A DNA stretch of 64,000 nt from positions 27,466,001-27,530,000 of the forward strand of contig OX485809.1 in NCBI GenBank assembly GCA_950295325.1, given 5' to 3'. Below the pieces are notes generated by a model. It made no database searches, was not told the DNA's origin, and saw only the letters and a list, made by a program, of their open reading frames with translations. Every line of letters starts with the position of its first letter. The first letter of the stretch is position 1. Of this stretch, positions 35,346 through 48,169 are shown piece by piece. The position numbers and the translations under genes are program-made. This stretch comes from Polytrichum commune (lineage: Eukaryota > Streptophyta > Polytrichopsida > Polytrichales > Polytrichaceae).

Positions 35346-38300
35346 GGTAAGAGGCTCGGTTCACTTTGCACTTTGATTCAAGCCTTCACAAAGTGGGCTA
35401 TATCTTCCTTTATGCACCGCCAATGGTACCTCCATGACACCATTCTATGGCGGTTTTTTCTTTCTCCTCTATGGCCGGCAATAGGACTATCAAATTCCTC
35501 CTTCAAAACCAATAGCCTCAACTTGCCTTGTGGCACATACACCCAACTTTGCTTGCACTTGAACAATCCGTCCACCAACTTAACCTCTTTGAGCACCTTG
35601 CTCTTGCGAAGTTCACCTAAAAGTTTTTGTGCTTTTGGGGTAGTTAATTTACCCCTCCCGTATCTTGCATCACAAGTTTCCTTCGCCGGCACACATTAGC
35701 CACAAGGTTTGGATGGTTCTCATTGCTTGGAACTCATCCGGTCTACTTCGCGCATCCGGCACCACATTTCCACGGTCCGGTTTGTGGATCAAATCCACCT
35801 TCATAAGCGCCAAACTATCATGCCACCGCAATGACTTGGCGCTTACTTGCGCTTGAATGTCAAAATTCTTTTAGGAAACATTGTCCATGTAGACCTTTGT
35901 TTTGTGCAACCCCAAATAGTGTTGCCACATCTTCAAGCAATGCACTACGGTAAAGAAATTCTTTGTCATGAGTTGGTTGTCTTCTTTGACAACCATCGAG
36001 CTTCATGCTCCCATATGCAATGGCCATCCAATTACACATAATCCACCATTGGCAAAGCCACTCACCCCCGTATGCACCTCAAAAGGTTTGTCAAACTCCG
36101 CGAACTTGAGCACAGGCGTCTAAAAACACTTGCTCTCAAGCTCCCTAAAGACTTGGTGGCAAGGCTCATCCCACTCTTGGGATAGCCATTTCTTTCACAA
36201 GTCGGATAAGGTCGGATAACCATCAAGCTTGACGCTCTCATATGCAATGGCCATCCATCTTACATTAACCATCCGCCAATGGCAAAGTCACTCGCCACCC
36301 CGTATTCACCTCTAAAGGTTTGTCAGGCTCCGCGAACTTGAACACGGGTGGCAAAGACGACTTTGTATTAAGCTCCCCAAAGACTTTGGGGGCAAGGCTC
36401 ATCCCACTCTTAAGATAGCCATTTCTTTCACAAGTCGCATAAGGTTTGACAACCTTTAAGCTTAATGCTCCCATATGCAATGGGCATCCATCTTGGAATA
36501 ACATCCGCCAATGGTAAAGTCACTCGCCCCCGTATGCATCTCAAAAGGTTTGTCAAATTTCGCAAACTTGAGCACGGGCGGCGAAAAGAGCTTGCTCTTA
36601 AGCTCCTCAAAAACTTGGTAACAAGGCTCATCCCACTCTTGGGATAGCCATTTCTTGCACAAGTTGGACAAGGTCGGACAACCATCGAGCTTCATGCTCT
36701 TATATGCAATGGCCATCCATTTTACCTCAACATCCGCCAATGCTAAAGTCACTCGCCCCCGTATGCACCTCAAAAGGTTTGTCAAAGTCCGCAAACTTAA
36801 GCACGGGCGGCGAAGAGAACTTGTTTTTGAGCCCCCCAAAGGCTTGGTGACAAGGCTCATCCCACTCTTGGGATAGCCATTTTCCTCAATAAGTTGAATA
36901 AGGTCCTAGCAACCTTAGAAAACTCTCGAATGAAGTGGTGGGAGTAATTGGCTAGGCCAACAAATGACCTAAGCCATTTTTGAATGAAGGGCCAATTATC
37001 CTTTTGGATTGCCTTGACATTCTTCATGTTCGTCCACCAACTTCCTTTGTCACCACATACCTCAAGAACTCAATCTCTCGTTGAACAAAGTTATTTTTCA
37101 TTCCTTGGCGGTAATTTTTTTTGGGCAACACATTGGTGAATACATCCTTGTATCTCACCAACATCACCCCAATGTTGTTTGGGGGAGGCCCATCTTTCCT
37201 AGCCTCCCCATACGTTCCTTGGAGTTGCTCCAATTGAACCACGACCATTATGCTTTCTATTTTTCATTTGGTCCATTAAGACCAAATTCAACTTAGATCC
37301 TCCTACCACAGGAGTCCTTGTCAATTTGAACTTCAATTCTTTGCCATTATGACACATCATAATGCACCGCAAGCACACCGGCTTGCACCTCACATCTATC
37401 ATGTGAGTTTCAAAGAAGGCGGCCTTCACAATGACATGCATTTCATCTATTTCACTTGGTGTGAAATTTTGACAAAAATCCAATGTCCCACATTGAAAGG
37501 TTACATGCATCGCGGCCTCCTTTGTCTCATGCGGTTTGCCCTTTCCAAACCGCACCTTGGTGGGCTTGCCCGCTCTATCAATCGGCAAGCCCCAACTCCC
37601 TTGTGAGTTTTGGGCTCAAGAAGGCATGGCTTGCCTCTTTGTCAACCCATTAGACGTTTGTCCCATTCATTTGAGCCTCAAGGTATAAAATACTTCGCCT
37701 TGGCTAAAGGTTACTAGCCTTGGCCACAAAGCCATCGTCTAACATTTGGTCCTCGGCAACACCATGAATTTGGCTTGGTCCGCAAGGCCAACTTTTAACA
37801 CTCCGTCCGTGGCACAAATATAATCTAGCTTGGTACCACCAAGCCACCTTCTCACATTCCGTCCGCGGCACGAGCTAGCATGATTTGCCTTGGTATAATG
37901 GGCCAAACTACTTGCGCTCATTTCCTTGGGACATCTTTCGGCTAAACCCACTTTGTGGTGATGTGTCGCCCAACTTCTTTTTAGGACCATCGGCTTCAAT
38001 GCTCTTCAAATCTTTATGATTCGCACTACGTCCTCAAGTAGCTTTGGGGTCTTGAACATGGTTTTCAGCACCCGCTTTTGAAACCCACCTAAAACGATGC
38101 ATTTCTTAGAAAGCTCGTCCATCCTAGATGTACCCTTCATTTGGGTGTGAAATTCGCACATATACACCTTAAGAGACCCCGCGTGCCTCATGTGCCCCAA
38201 GTTCATTTCAACATCACCACCTTCTAAGCATTTCGAATTGGAATTTCAATCCAACATTAATGCCCTCCAAGGTTTTGGGTGCATTTGGTATTCTAGCCCC

Positions 38301-38553
38301 CGAATACTTTTCGAGGTTTGCGGGAGCCTTTTCAAAGCACTCCCTCCATTTTCCTCACCGAATCCACCCTCATGCCCACCATTGTCATTAGAATCAATGG
38401 TATGGTCAAAATCCACTTGCACATGATCTTTCTTCCAATTTGATTCTCACAACCTTTTGGAAACCCCGGGTCACCATCATAACCCGCTTATATGATAGCC
38501 ATGCTTCCCTCAAAGTGCTAGCTCAAATATTGGAACCCTGCTATGATACCACG
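35346..38553 (-). mobile_element. Remaining interior of the outer minus-strand element
   Basis: Minus-strand equivalent of 30633-33890. It has the mutated primer site at 38540-38551 (complement of TGGTATCATAGC), 56-bp repeats near 37700-37900, the linker with the RT core missing (about 37020-37600), the RNase H repeats (about 36060-36880) and the start of integrase (35380-35690). It starts abruptly at GGTAAGAGG after the telomeric repeats. Confidence 0.8.
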
Positions 38554-39526
38554 TGTCGCAACCCTTGCTAACCCCCTTAGCAATCTTGCCAATTTTCCAT
38601 TCTAGCAAAGGTTACGAGCGCTAACCATTCGCATTCCGCCATGCTAATGGTTAGTTCCTCCTACCCCGGACCTTATAGTTCATAGGAGGGAACCAACCCT
38701 CCTACTTTGCTTTAGGGACTCACCCCTTAATCGGTAACCCATTCCTAGATGTGGACTTCCATCCATGGAAGTCCAATCCCATGTTGATCATCGCGTTGCC
38801 GGAGCAACACTACAACAACCCGAACCATACTAGGCAACTATGGCCTCACATTGGGCCAATGCCCATGGAGGCCGTGCCGTTCGGCCTCGGGTGGGTGAGG
38901 CCACACCACCTCACCCATATAAGCCTCTAGGACTTCACGCGGGGCCCCTACCCCACCGTCAACCAACCTCTTGTCTCTCTACCAAGAGTTGGGGCCAAGT
39001 GGACATTTTCCTTCGGCTGCTGGGCCTAGAACCCCCCCTGCAGCTTCAGACCATCATAACTTCCTTGTATGATGTCTGATCATAACAACCAACCAATCCA
39101 TGTTCATCTACGCTTCACGTAGATGCCGATGCACTCCTCACTTGCTCCATTGGAGCAAGTCTTGAGGGAGTTATGCCTGTTTGAACCTTGGCAGTCCCGG
39201 GAATCACTCCCAGGCACTGCTGGACCAGGGCGCTGTCCCGGGACAGCACCCCACTCAAATGGCCATAACTCCTAGCTCACACCTCCGATTGAGGTGATCT
39301 TGAGCATTCTAGAATCACCACGCCATGAGCTACGCATAGCTCATGGCCTCACCCTCATGCCTCCTAGTCTTTGTGGGTGGGAGGCGTTCCCAACGCCCGG
39401 GGCCCTCGCCCACACTAGGATCACTTGGGCCCTCTCACCAACGGCGCCACAAGTCCCGGGTGTCACTCCGGGGTCCCCCTTGTGCCCATGGTGTTTCGGG
39501 CACTCCTCATGGAGAGGTGCGCGACA
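38554..39526 (-). repeat. LTR, outer nested element (5' LTR)
   Basis: 973 bp, pair of 27541-28512 by shared diagnostic bases. Followed by TTCCT and gene P exon 2. Confidence 0.92.
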
Positions 39527-39939
39527 TTCCTGTTCTCCGTCCATTCCTTCATGGTGTAGCATGAAGGGACGAAGATCTTGGGTTTGGTGAAGACGATCTT
39601 GGGGTGGACCCAGCATCTCTTTGCCGTCGTCTCCACGTGTAGGATGTGGGACGCCGCTTTTCCCATCTCTGTCTCGGAAAGACCTTGAAGCGCTATGAAA
39701 AACTCCCTCACCAGAGGCTTCATTTGCTTGAAGCGCGTAGTCTAGTTGAAGAGCATGCTGGTGTCGGGGTCCATAAGGTCCCCCGTCTCGTGTTTTTCAA
39801 AAACACTCCTCCATTTTCCCCACACGGAGTCGGACGCGGTGATCAAATATATTTCTCCTCGGAACTCGTTATATATTTTTTGCTTGTGGCTAGCATTGTC
39901 TATCGAGGAGAATTTATTGATCATCTGATATTTGAAGTC
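39527..39939 (-). pseudogene. Gene P exon 2, 5' part
   Basis: Begins after a TACGTGTGCAG acceptor at 39940 with DFKYQMINKFSSIDNASHKQ. Includes GEIYLITASDSVWGKWRSVF and ends ...MKEWTENRN at the LTR junction. TAG at 39742-39744 interrupts the frame. No family recognised; by position it lies between the ParB-like and methylase-like segments. Frame continues into 27540 when the 12-kb composite is set aside. Confidence 0.65.
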
Positions 39940-40001
39940 CTGCACACGTAGCCAACAATTCATGTTAGACAACATCTCATGGAATAACAAATGTAACAGC
40001 A

Positions 40002-40251
40002 GTTTGGGTCGATCGACCCAAACTATAAATCTGGTAAAGACAACAAAGCCATGCAAGAGTTTGGGTCGATCGACCCAAACTATAAACTTGGTAAAGACAA
40101 CAAAGCCCTGCAAGAGTTTGGGTCGATCGACCCAAACTATAAACCTGGTAAAGACAACAAAGCCATGCAAGAGTTTGGGTCGACCGACCCAAACTATGAA
40201 TTTGTTGAAGACACTAAAACAATGAAAGAGTTTGGGTCGGTCGACCCAAAC
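40002..40251. repeat. Five 22-bp palindromes in gene P intron 1
   Basis: Copies at 40002, 40059, 40116, 40173 and 40230 within the 320-bp intron 39940-40259. They are spaced exactly 57 bp apart, with a linker of the type TATAAACCTGGTAAAGAC. Centres are AT, AT, AT, AC and GT. Confidence 0.95.
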
Positions 40252-40259
40252 ATACTCAC

Positions 40260-41085
40260 CTCCCATTTGGGGTTCTTATCTTTAGCATTCTCCCTTTCCC
40301 TGGGAGGCCTGCCATAAAACTCCCACACCTCCCTCGAGGCCATGATGTTTCTGATCCACGATGCCTGATAGGCCTTCTTTTTGTTCCCCATGTTGAAGAA
40401 CCTGGAGATGTCGCTGAGGACCGTCTCGTTGTCCGACCAAACCACCAAAGCCTTCCAAACTTTTAGTTTCTCCTTCTGGTTGTTCGGGTCGTTCCACTCG
40501 GTCATCAGCTGGATTTTTTTTTATGCCTCCACACTGTGCTGCCCGTCAATCAACCAGAAGTCTCCTTTGGAGATTGTCGGCCACATATCAGGCGTCGGCA
40601 TTCTCTTCAACCCTTGTGGCATGACAACAATCGTCTGTCTGTCGTCCTTGAACTGCCCGCCCAAGATTTGAGCGACCATCCAGTCGACGTAGGTGTCCTC
40701 CTTGGCTCGGACACATTTCTCGGGTGGCGCAAGGTGGCACTGAGCAATGTTGACCTCGAACTTGAAGTCCCTGCCCATGAAGAAGCAGTCCAGGCATTTT
40801 GTTTCGAATTTGGTGTTTATTTTTTGTATTTCGCCTGCATCCACCTCCTGGCCAGGCTTCGGCATCCGGAGCTCCGGGGAAACAGGCTCGTAAGTCATCA
40901 CCGATGACTCTCTTCCCCTTTTGGAAGGGGTCGTTTGACGGCTTGTTGATGGCGTTGGCATCTCGCTGTCAGCTGGTGTTGTTGTAGTACTTGTCCGTCT
41001 CGACTCCACAGGGACCGCCCGCGGTTTCCTCACAGTTTGTGGTCTTGAGGACCCTGCGCCTTCTTCCGTCGTTGCCTTCCGCCTC
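40260..41085 (-). pseudogene. Gene P exon 1, 3' part: ParB/DGQHR-like segment
   Basis: Joined in frame to 52335 after setting aside the 11.2-kb composite. A Ser/Thr/Arg-rich linker is followed by GDFWLIDGQHSVEA, which matches the DGxHR-type motif of ParB/Srx and DGQHR (DndB-like) proteins. Downstream, ISRFFNMGNKKKAYQASWI resembles the helix after that motif. TAA at 40521-40523 follows directly after the motif, next to an eight-base A/T run. The exon ends at the strong donor GAG|GTGAGT (intron from 40259). In bacteria and phages a ParB-type domain fused to a DNA methylase is a known arrangement, and the downstream exons here encode a methylase-like fold. Confidence 0.65.
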
Positions 41086-42061
41086 TGTCGCGCACCTCTC
41101 CATGAGGAGTGGCCGAAACACCATGGGCACAAGGGGGACCCCGGAGTGACACCCGGGACTTGTGGCGCCGTTGGTGAGAGGGCCCAAGTGATCCTAGTGT
41201 GGGTGAGGGCCCCGGGCGTTGGGAACGCCTCCCACCCACGGAGACTAGGATGCACAAGGGTAAGGCCATAAGCTATGCGTAGCTCATGGCGTGGTGATTC
41301 TAGAAAGCTCAAGAACACCTCAATCGGAGGTGTGAGCTAGGAGTTATGGCCATTTGAGTGGGGCGCTGTCCCGGGACAGCGCCCTGGTACAGCAGTGCCT
41401 GGGAGTGATTCCCGGGACTGCCAAGGTTCAAACAGGCATAACTCCCTCAAGACTTGCTCCAATGGAGCAAGTGAGGAGTGCATCGGCATCTACGTGAAGC
41501 GTAGATGAACATGGATTGGTTGGTTGTTATGATCAAACATCATACAAGGAAGTTATGATGGTCTGAAGCTGCAGGGGGGGTTCTAGGCCCAGCAGCTGAA
41601 GGAAAATGTCCACTTGGCCCCAACTCTTGGTAGAGAGACAAGAGGTTGGTTGACGGTGGGGTAGGGGCCCCGCGTGAAGTCCTAGAGGCTTATATGGGTG
41701 AGGTGGTGTGGCCTCACCCACCCGAGCCCGAACGGCAAGGCCTCCATGGGCTTTGGCCTATTGTGAGGCCATAGTTGCCTAGTATGGTTCGGGTTGTTGT
41801 AGTGTTGCTCCGGCAACGCGATGATCAACATAGGATTGGACTTCCATGGATGGAAGTCCACATTGGGGAAATGGGTTACCGATTAAGGGGTGAGTCCCGA
41901 AAGCAAAGTAGGAGGGTTGGTTCCCTCCTATGAACTATTGGTCCGGGGTAAGAGGAGCTATCCATTAGCATGGCGGAATGCGAATGGTTAGCGACTCGTA
42001 ACCTTTGCTAGAATTGAAAATTGGCAAGATGGTCAAAGGGGGGCTAGCAAGGGTTGCGACA
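41086..42061 (+). repeat. Left LTR of the composite, mosaic
   Basis: 976 bp. Its first two thirds share private bases with the right LTR (GGATGCACAAGG, GGCCATAAGCTATG, CGCGTGAAGTCC). From about 41740 it matches the middle LTR (GGCAAGGCC, GGCTTTGGCC, ATTGGGGAAATGGG). The switch lies between about 41695 and 41745. Confidence 0.9.
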
Positions 42062-45000
42062 CGTGGTATCAGAGCAGGGTTCCAAGTTTTGAGCTCGCAC
42101 TTTGAGGGAAACATGGGTATCAAAAATGCGGGTTATGATGGTGAGCCCGGGGTTTCCAAAAGGTTGTGAGGCTCAAATTGGAACAAGGATCATGTGCAAG
42201 TGGAATTTGACCATACCATTGGTTCTAATGACAATGGTGGGCATGAGGGTGGATTTGGTAAGGAAAATGGAGGAGTGCTTTGAAAAGGGCTCCCGCAAAC
42301 CTCAAAAAACATTTGGGGCCTAGAATACCGAAAGCACCCAAAACCTTGGAGGGCATTAATGTTGGATGGAAATTCCAATTCGGAATGCTTGGAAGGTATT
42401 GATGTTGGAATGAATTTGGTGCTAATGAGGCACCCGGGGCCTCTTAAGGCCTATGTGCGCTATTCATACGCATAAATGAAGGATACACCTAAAATGGACA
42501 AGCTTTCTAAGAAATGCATCCTTTTAGGTGGGGTTTTAAAAGCGGGCGGTGGATGCCTTGTTTAAGTCCCCAAGGCTTCTTGAGGACATGGTGGGGACCA
42601 TCAAGTTTGCAAGAGCATTGAAGCCGATGGTCCCAAAGAGAAGTTTGGCGGCGCATCACCACAAGTGGCTTTAGCCAAAGTAGGTCCCAAAGAAATGAGT
42701 GCAAATTGTTTGGTCCATTTTACTTAGGCAAAACATGTTGGAGCCGCGGACGGAATGTTGAAAGGTGGCTTTATGCTTCCAAAGCAAATCATACTTGTGC
42801 CGCAGACGGAATGTTGGGAGGTGGGTTTGTCCTACCAAGGCAATTCATGTTCGTGCCGCGGACGGAGTGTGGGAAGGTGGCTTTGTGCTACCAAGGCAAA
42901 ACATGTTTGTTTTGCGGACAAACTATTAGAAATTGGTTTTGTGGCACCAAACCAATTTGTCCCGCGCACGAAATGTTTGAAGTTGGCTTTGCGGACCAAG
43001 CCAAGCCAAGTTGCGGAGGACCAAATGTAAGACGATGGCATTGTGGCCAAGGCTAGTAGCCTTAAGCCGAGGCCAAGTCTTTTGTACCTTGAGGCTCAAA
43101 TGAATGGGAGATATGTCTTATGAGTTGACAAAGAGGCAACGGACTCTTTCATGAGGCCAAAGCTCACAAGGGAGTTGGGGCTTGCCAATTGATAGAGCGG
43201 GCAAGCCCACCAAGGTGCGGTTTGGAAAGGGCGAACCGCATGAGACGAAGGAGTTCGCGATGCATGTAACCTTTCATTGTGGGACATTGGATTTTTGTCA
43301 AAATTTCACACCATGTGAAATAGATGAAATGCATGTCATTGTGAAGGCCGCCTTCTTTGAAACTCACATGATAGATGTGAGGTGCAAGCCGGTGTGCTTG
43401 CGGTGCATTATGATGTGTCATAATGGCAAAGAATTGAAGTTCAAATTGACAAGGACTCCTATGGTAGGAGCAACCAACTCGAATTTGGTCTTAATGGACC
43501 AAATGAATAAACGGAAAAACATAATAATAATGGTCGTGGTTCAATTGGAGCAACTCCAAGGAACTCATGGGGAGGCTAGGAAAGATGGGCCTCCCCAAAA
43601 CCACATTGGTGGGATGTTGGTGAGGTACAAGGATGTATTCACCAATGTGTTGTCCAAAATGTTACCGCCAACGAGTGGAAAAAAAAAAAAAAAAAAAAAA
43701 AAAACTTGCTCAACGAGAGATTGAGTTCTTGAGGTATGTGGTGACAAAGGAAGTTGGTGGATGAACATGACAAATGTCAAGGCAATCCAAGAGGAGAATT
43801 GGCCCTTGACTCAAGAGAAGGGCTAAGGTGATTTGTTGGCCTAGCCAACCACTACCACCACTTCATTTGAGGTTTCCCTAAGGTTGCTAGGACCTTAGTC
43901 AATTTGTTGAAAAAATGGCTATCCCAAGAGTGGGATGAGCCTTGTCACCAAGCCTTTGGGGAGCTTGAAAGCAAGTTCTCTTCGCCGCCCGTGCTTAAGT
44001 TTGCGGACTTCGACAAACCTTTTGAGGTGCATACGGGGGCAAGTGACTTTACCATTGGCGGATGTGGATTCAAGACGGATGACCATTGCATATGAAAGCG
44101 GTAAGCTTAATGGTTGTCGAACCTTGTCCGGCATGTGCAACAAATGGCTATCCCAAGAGTGGGATGAGCCGTGCCACCAAGCCATTGGGGAGCTTAAGAG
44201 CAAGTTGTCTTTGCTGCCCGTGCTCAAGCTTGCGGAGTTTGCCAAACCTTTTGAGGTGCATACGGGGGCGAGTCACTTTGCCATTAGCGGATGTTGATCC
44301 AAGATGGAGGACCATTGCACATGAGAGCAATAAGCTCAATGGTTGTTAAACCTTGTCCGACTTGTGAAAGAAATGGCTATCCCAAGAGTGGGACTAGCCT
44401 TGTCACTAAGTCTTTAGGGAGCTTAAGAGCAAGTTCTTTTCGCCGCCCGTGCCCAAGTTCGTGGAGTTTGACAAACCTTTTGGGGTGCATACGGGGGCGA
44501 GTAACTTTGCCAATGGTGGATTGTTACTGTAAGATGGATGGCCATTGCATATGGGGCATGAGGCTCGATGGTTGTCAAAGAAGACAACCAACTCATGACA
44601 AAGAACTTCTTTGCCGTAGTGCGTTGCTTGAAGATGTGGTGACACTATCTGGGGTCGCACAAAACAAAGGTCTACATGGACAATGTGTCCTAAAAGAATT
44701 TTGACATACAAGCGCAAGTGAGCGCCAAATCATTGCGGTTGCATGATAATGGCGCTTATGAAGGTGGATTTGGTCCACAAACCGGACCGTGGAAATGTGG
44801 TGCCGGATGCGCTAAGTAGACGGGAAGAGTTCCAAGCAATGAGAACCATCCAAACCTTGTGGCTAATGTATGCCGGCGAAGGAAACTTGTGATGCAAGAT
44901 ACGGGAGGGGTAAATTAACTACCCCAAAGGACAAATGCTTTTAGGTGAGCTTCGCAAGAGCAAGGTGCTCAAAGAGGTTAAGTTGGTGGACGGATTGTTC

Positions 45001-47195
45001 AAGTGTAAACAAAGTCGGGTGTATGTGCCACAAGGCAAGTTGAGGCTATCGGTTTTGAAGGAAGAATGTGATAGTCCTATTGCCGGCCATAGAGGAGAAA
45101 GAAAAGGCCGCCATAGAATGGTGTCATGGGGGTACCATTGGCAGTGCATAAAGGAAGATATAGCCCACTTTGTGAAGGCTTGAATCAAAGTGCAAAGTGA
45201 ACCGAGCCTCTTATCAAAAGCAAGGCAGTTTCTTGCAACCGTTGCCTATCCCGTCGGCGCCATGGCATAGTACGTGCATGGACTTGATCACAAGTTTGCC
45301 GGAGTCACATGGGTATGATGCCATCTTGTTGATGGTAGAGTGGTTTGCCAAGTTGGCACACATGGTGCCGATTGTGGGAACCGCCACCGCGTTGGAGACC
45401 GCATAGCCTTTTCTCAAAGGATGGTTGAGGCACCACGGGTTGCCAAGAGTGATTGTGTGGGATCAAGATCCAAAGTTCACAAGTGCATTTTCAATGCATT
45501 TCTCTAAGGAGGTTGTATTGAAACTAAGGTTTAGCACGGCCGTGTATTCCCAAGTGGATGGGAAAACAAAGCGTGTAAATGGAGACTTGAAGCAATACTT
45601 GAGGAACTTGGTGGGGGCGGACCAAGGAGATTTGGCGGACTATGTGGGTCGAGCGGAGTGTAATTGCAATGTAGCCACGCACTTGGCTACCAAGGGGTGG
45701 TCTTTGGTGGTGGCTTATGGAGTGGATGCGCTCCAACCTATTAACCTAGCTCTCGAGGGGGCACATTCAACACTAGAGTTCAACCAAGATGGTGAGGACT
45801 TGGCCAAGAATGTAAACAAGTCTTGGAGATGACCAAGTTGTTGGTGGAGAAAGCCCGAAGGTGGTACGAAGTGCGAATCAATGCCGGAAGACGCAAAGTG
45901 GATAATGAGGTGGGCCAAAAGGTGTTGTTGAATGTGAACAACTTCACTTACCCGAAAGGCCTCACTCCAAAGTTTATGTCCAAAATTGGAGCTCCGTTTT
46001 CCATTGTGGAACAAGTGTTCAAGGACATGTATAAGTTGGAATTACCGCCCGAGATCAAAGTGCATCCCATATTTCATGTCTCAATCCTAAAGTCATTTAA
46101 GGACGACACCTTGTGGCCCGATCACAAGCAAGTGATTAGGCAACCTCCCGACCTTATGGACATCATTTGGAACATGAGGTAGGAGGGCATCCTCAAGTGT
46201 AGGAAGCCCAAGTGAAAAGGAAAAAAAATGTACAAAGGAGTACTTGGTGAAATGGTGTGGATACCATGAGAAAGAAGCCGTTTGGGTAGCGGCAAGAGAC
46301 ATGGTAACCACCAATGAATTGGTGAAGCACTTTGAAGAAACTAAGGCTAAGGATTCCAATAAAATGAAGCGTAGGCATTGATGAGGACATCAATCTCTTT
46401 TAGTGGGGGAGAGACGCTAGTAGCACACTTACCTTCGAGGCTAATTGCTCCACAACATGAACTTGTTCTTTGGCTTGAGGGAATAAAGTCCAAACTTTAG
46501 TGGTGCAAAGAGAAAAGTATGAGATGAGGTCCTAGTTTTGTACTTGTGCTTGGTTAGTGGAAGAGGGGGAATAGATATGCCAAACTAGGTTGGGTAAGCC
46601 GAGTAATTGGGGGCCATGGCTTGGAAGGGCCTTGGATAAAACCAAGAAACTTCTTAGTTGTGGGCTTGTCCGGGCGGGGACAAGGTGATGGCGCGTGCTC
46701 ATAAAAGTGCTACCCGCGAGCTAACGAGAGTTGGCGCATGGGAGTCATGAACCCATGTCTCGAAAGAGCAAAGTGGGAACCGAGTCGGGCGGGACTTGGC
46801 ATCACCCCCGTGCGATCGAGGCGTGGCTTAACAATGGAAAGCCATCTCGGAGTTGCAACCGAGACAACTTAGTGGAAGCGTTGAGGTCTCGCCTAGATGT
46901 GTCACGTTAGGCTAGTGGAGCCTAACGGGGGAGGCCCCAAAGGAGGGGCAACCCAAGTGAGTCCCAAAGTAGGTGGGTCTAGTGTAAGTTAGGTCCTTGG
47001 AGGAGAGATCCAAGGTCGCTAACGGACCACCTAGGAACGACACCTTTGGGACTATGCCAAATTTGAAGATGCATTGTGGGGGTCGCGCCCTAAGGTAAAC
47101 ACAATGCCGCACCATAGAGGATGGCAACTTGAGAATTGGTGTGCCGACTACGAGTATAGTCGATGAGGGCATCGACTCCGTTTGGTGGGGGTAAG
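42062..47195 (+). mobile_element. Full-length interior of the chromovirus derivative
   Basis: Primer site TGGTATCAGAGC at 42064-42075; 56-bp repeats at about 42740-43020; protease-linker remnant (FHCGTLDFCQNFTPCEIDEM) at 43260-43345. The RT core is again missing, with a run of A at about 43680-43704 at the deletion point, followed by RQREIEFLRYVV. RNase H-type repeats of about 229 bp lie at 43910-44560. Integrase remnants lie at 44940-46100 (VIVWDQDPKF; DGKTKRVNGDLKQYL with Lys for Glu). At 46222-46380 a readable chromodomain (KEYLVKWCGYHEKE and VWVAARDMV) supports the chromovirus assignment. The polypurine tract TTTGGTGGGGG lies just before 47196. Confidence 0.85.
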
Positions 47196-48169
47196 TGTCA
47201 CGCACCTCTCCATGAGGAGTGCCCGAAACACCATGGGCACAAGGGGGACCCCGGAGTGACACCCGGGACTTGTGGCGCCGTTGGTGAGAGGGCCCAAGTG
47301 ATCCTAGTGTGGGTGAGGGCCCCGGGCGTTGGGAACGCCTCCCATCCACGAAGACTAGGAGGCACAAGGGTAAGGCCATGAGTTATGCGTAGCTCATGGC
47401 GTGGTGATTCTAGAAAGCTCAAGAACACCTCAATCGGAGGTGTGAGCTAGGAGTTATGGCCATTTGAGTGGGGCGCTGTCCCGGGACAGCGCCCTGGTAC
47501 AGCAGTGCCTGGGAGTGATTCCCGGGACTGCCAAGGTTCAAACAGGCATAACGTCCTCAAGACTTGCTCGAATGGGGCAAGTGAGGAGTCCATCGGTATC
47601 TACGTGAAGCGTAGATGAAGATGGAGTGGTTGGTTGTTATGATCAGACATCATACAAGGAAGTTATGATGGTCTGAAGCTGCTGGGGGGTTCTAGGTCCA
47701 GCAGCTAGAGGAAAATGTCCACTTGGCCCCAACTCTTGGTAGAGAGACAAGAGGTTGGTTGACGGTGGGGTAGGGGCCCCGCGTAGAGTCCTAGAGGCTT
47801 ATATGGGTGAGGTGGTGTGGCCTCACCCACCCGAGGCCGAACGGCAAGGCCTCCATGGGCTTTGGCCTATTGTGAGGCCATAGTTGCCTAGTATGGTTCG
47901 GGTTGTTGTAGTGTTGCTCCGGCAACGCGATGATCAACATAGGATTGGACTTCCATGGATGGAAGTCCACATTGGGGAAATGGGTTACCGATTAAGGGGT
48001 GAGTCCCGAAAGCAAAGTAGGAGGGTTGGTTCCCTCTATGAACTATTGGTCCGGGGTAAGAGGAGCTATCCATTGGCATGGCGGAATGCGAATGGTTAGC
48101 GACTCGTAACCTTTGCTAGAATTGAAAATTGGCAAGATGGTCAAAGGGGGGCTAGCAAGGGTTGCGACA
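47196..48169 (+). repeat. Middle LTR of the composite
   Basis: 974 bp. Starts TGTCACGCAC where all other copies have TGTCGCGCAC, a CG-to-CA change. Its 3' end joins an internal sequence (CTTTTGAGGTGCATACGGGGG) with no primer site, so the second unit is 5'-truncated. Confidence 0.92.

Larger units (their letters stand above)
27541..39526 (-). mobile_element. Nested composite of TGTCGC-family chromovirus derivatives (TSD TTCCT)
   Basis: An 11,986-bp insertion in gene P exon 2, bounded by TTCCT at 27536-27540 and 39527-39531. The outer element is minus strand: LTRs 27541-28512 and 38554-39526 share signature differences (AACCCCCTTAGCAATC and TTTTCCATTC near their starts), so they are a pair. 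Inside lies a plus-strand relative (29658 to about 35181) whose 3' LTR is missing. Its right side ends in an inverted LTR fragment (35182-35304), six telomeric heptamers (35304-35345) and then the rest of the outer element (35346-38553). About 0.85 kb of the outer interior is absent at this junction. Confidence 0.9.
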
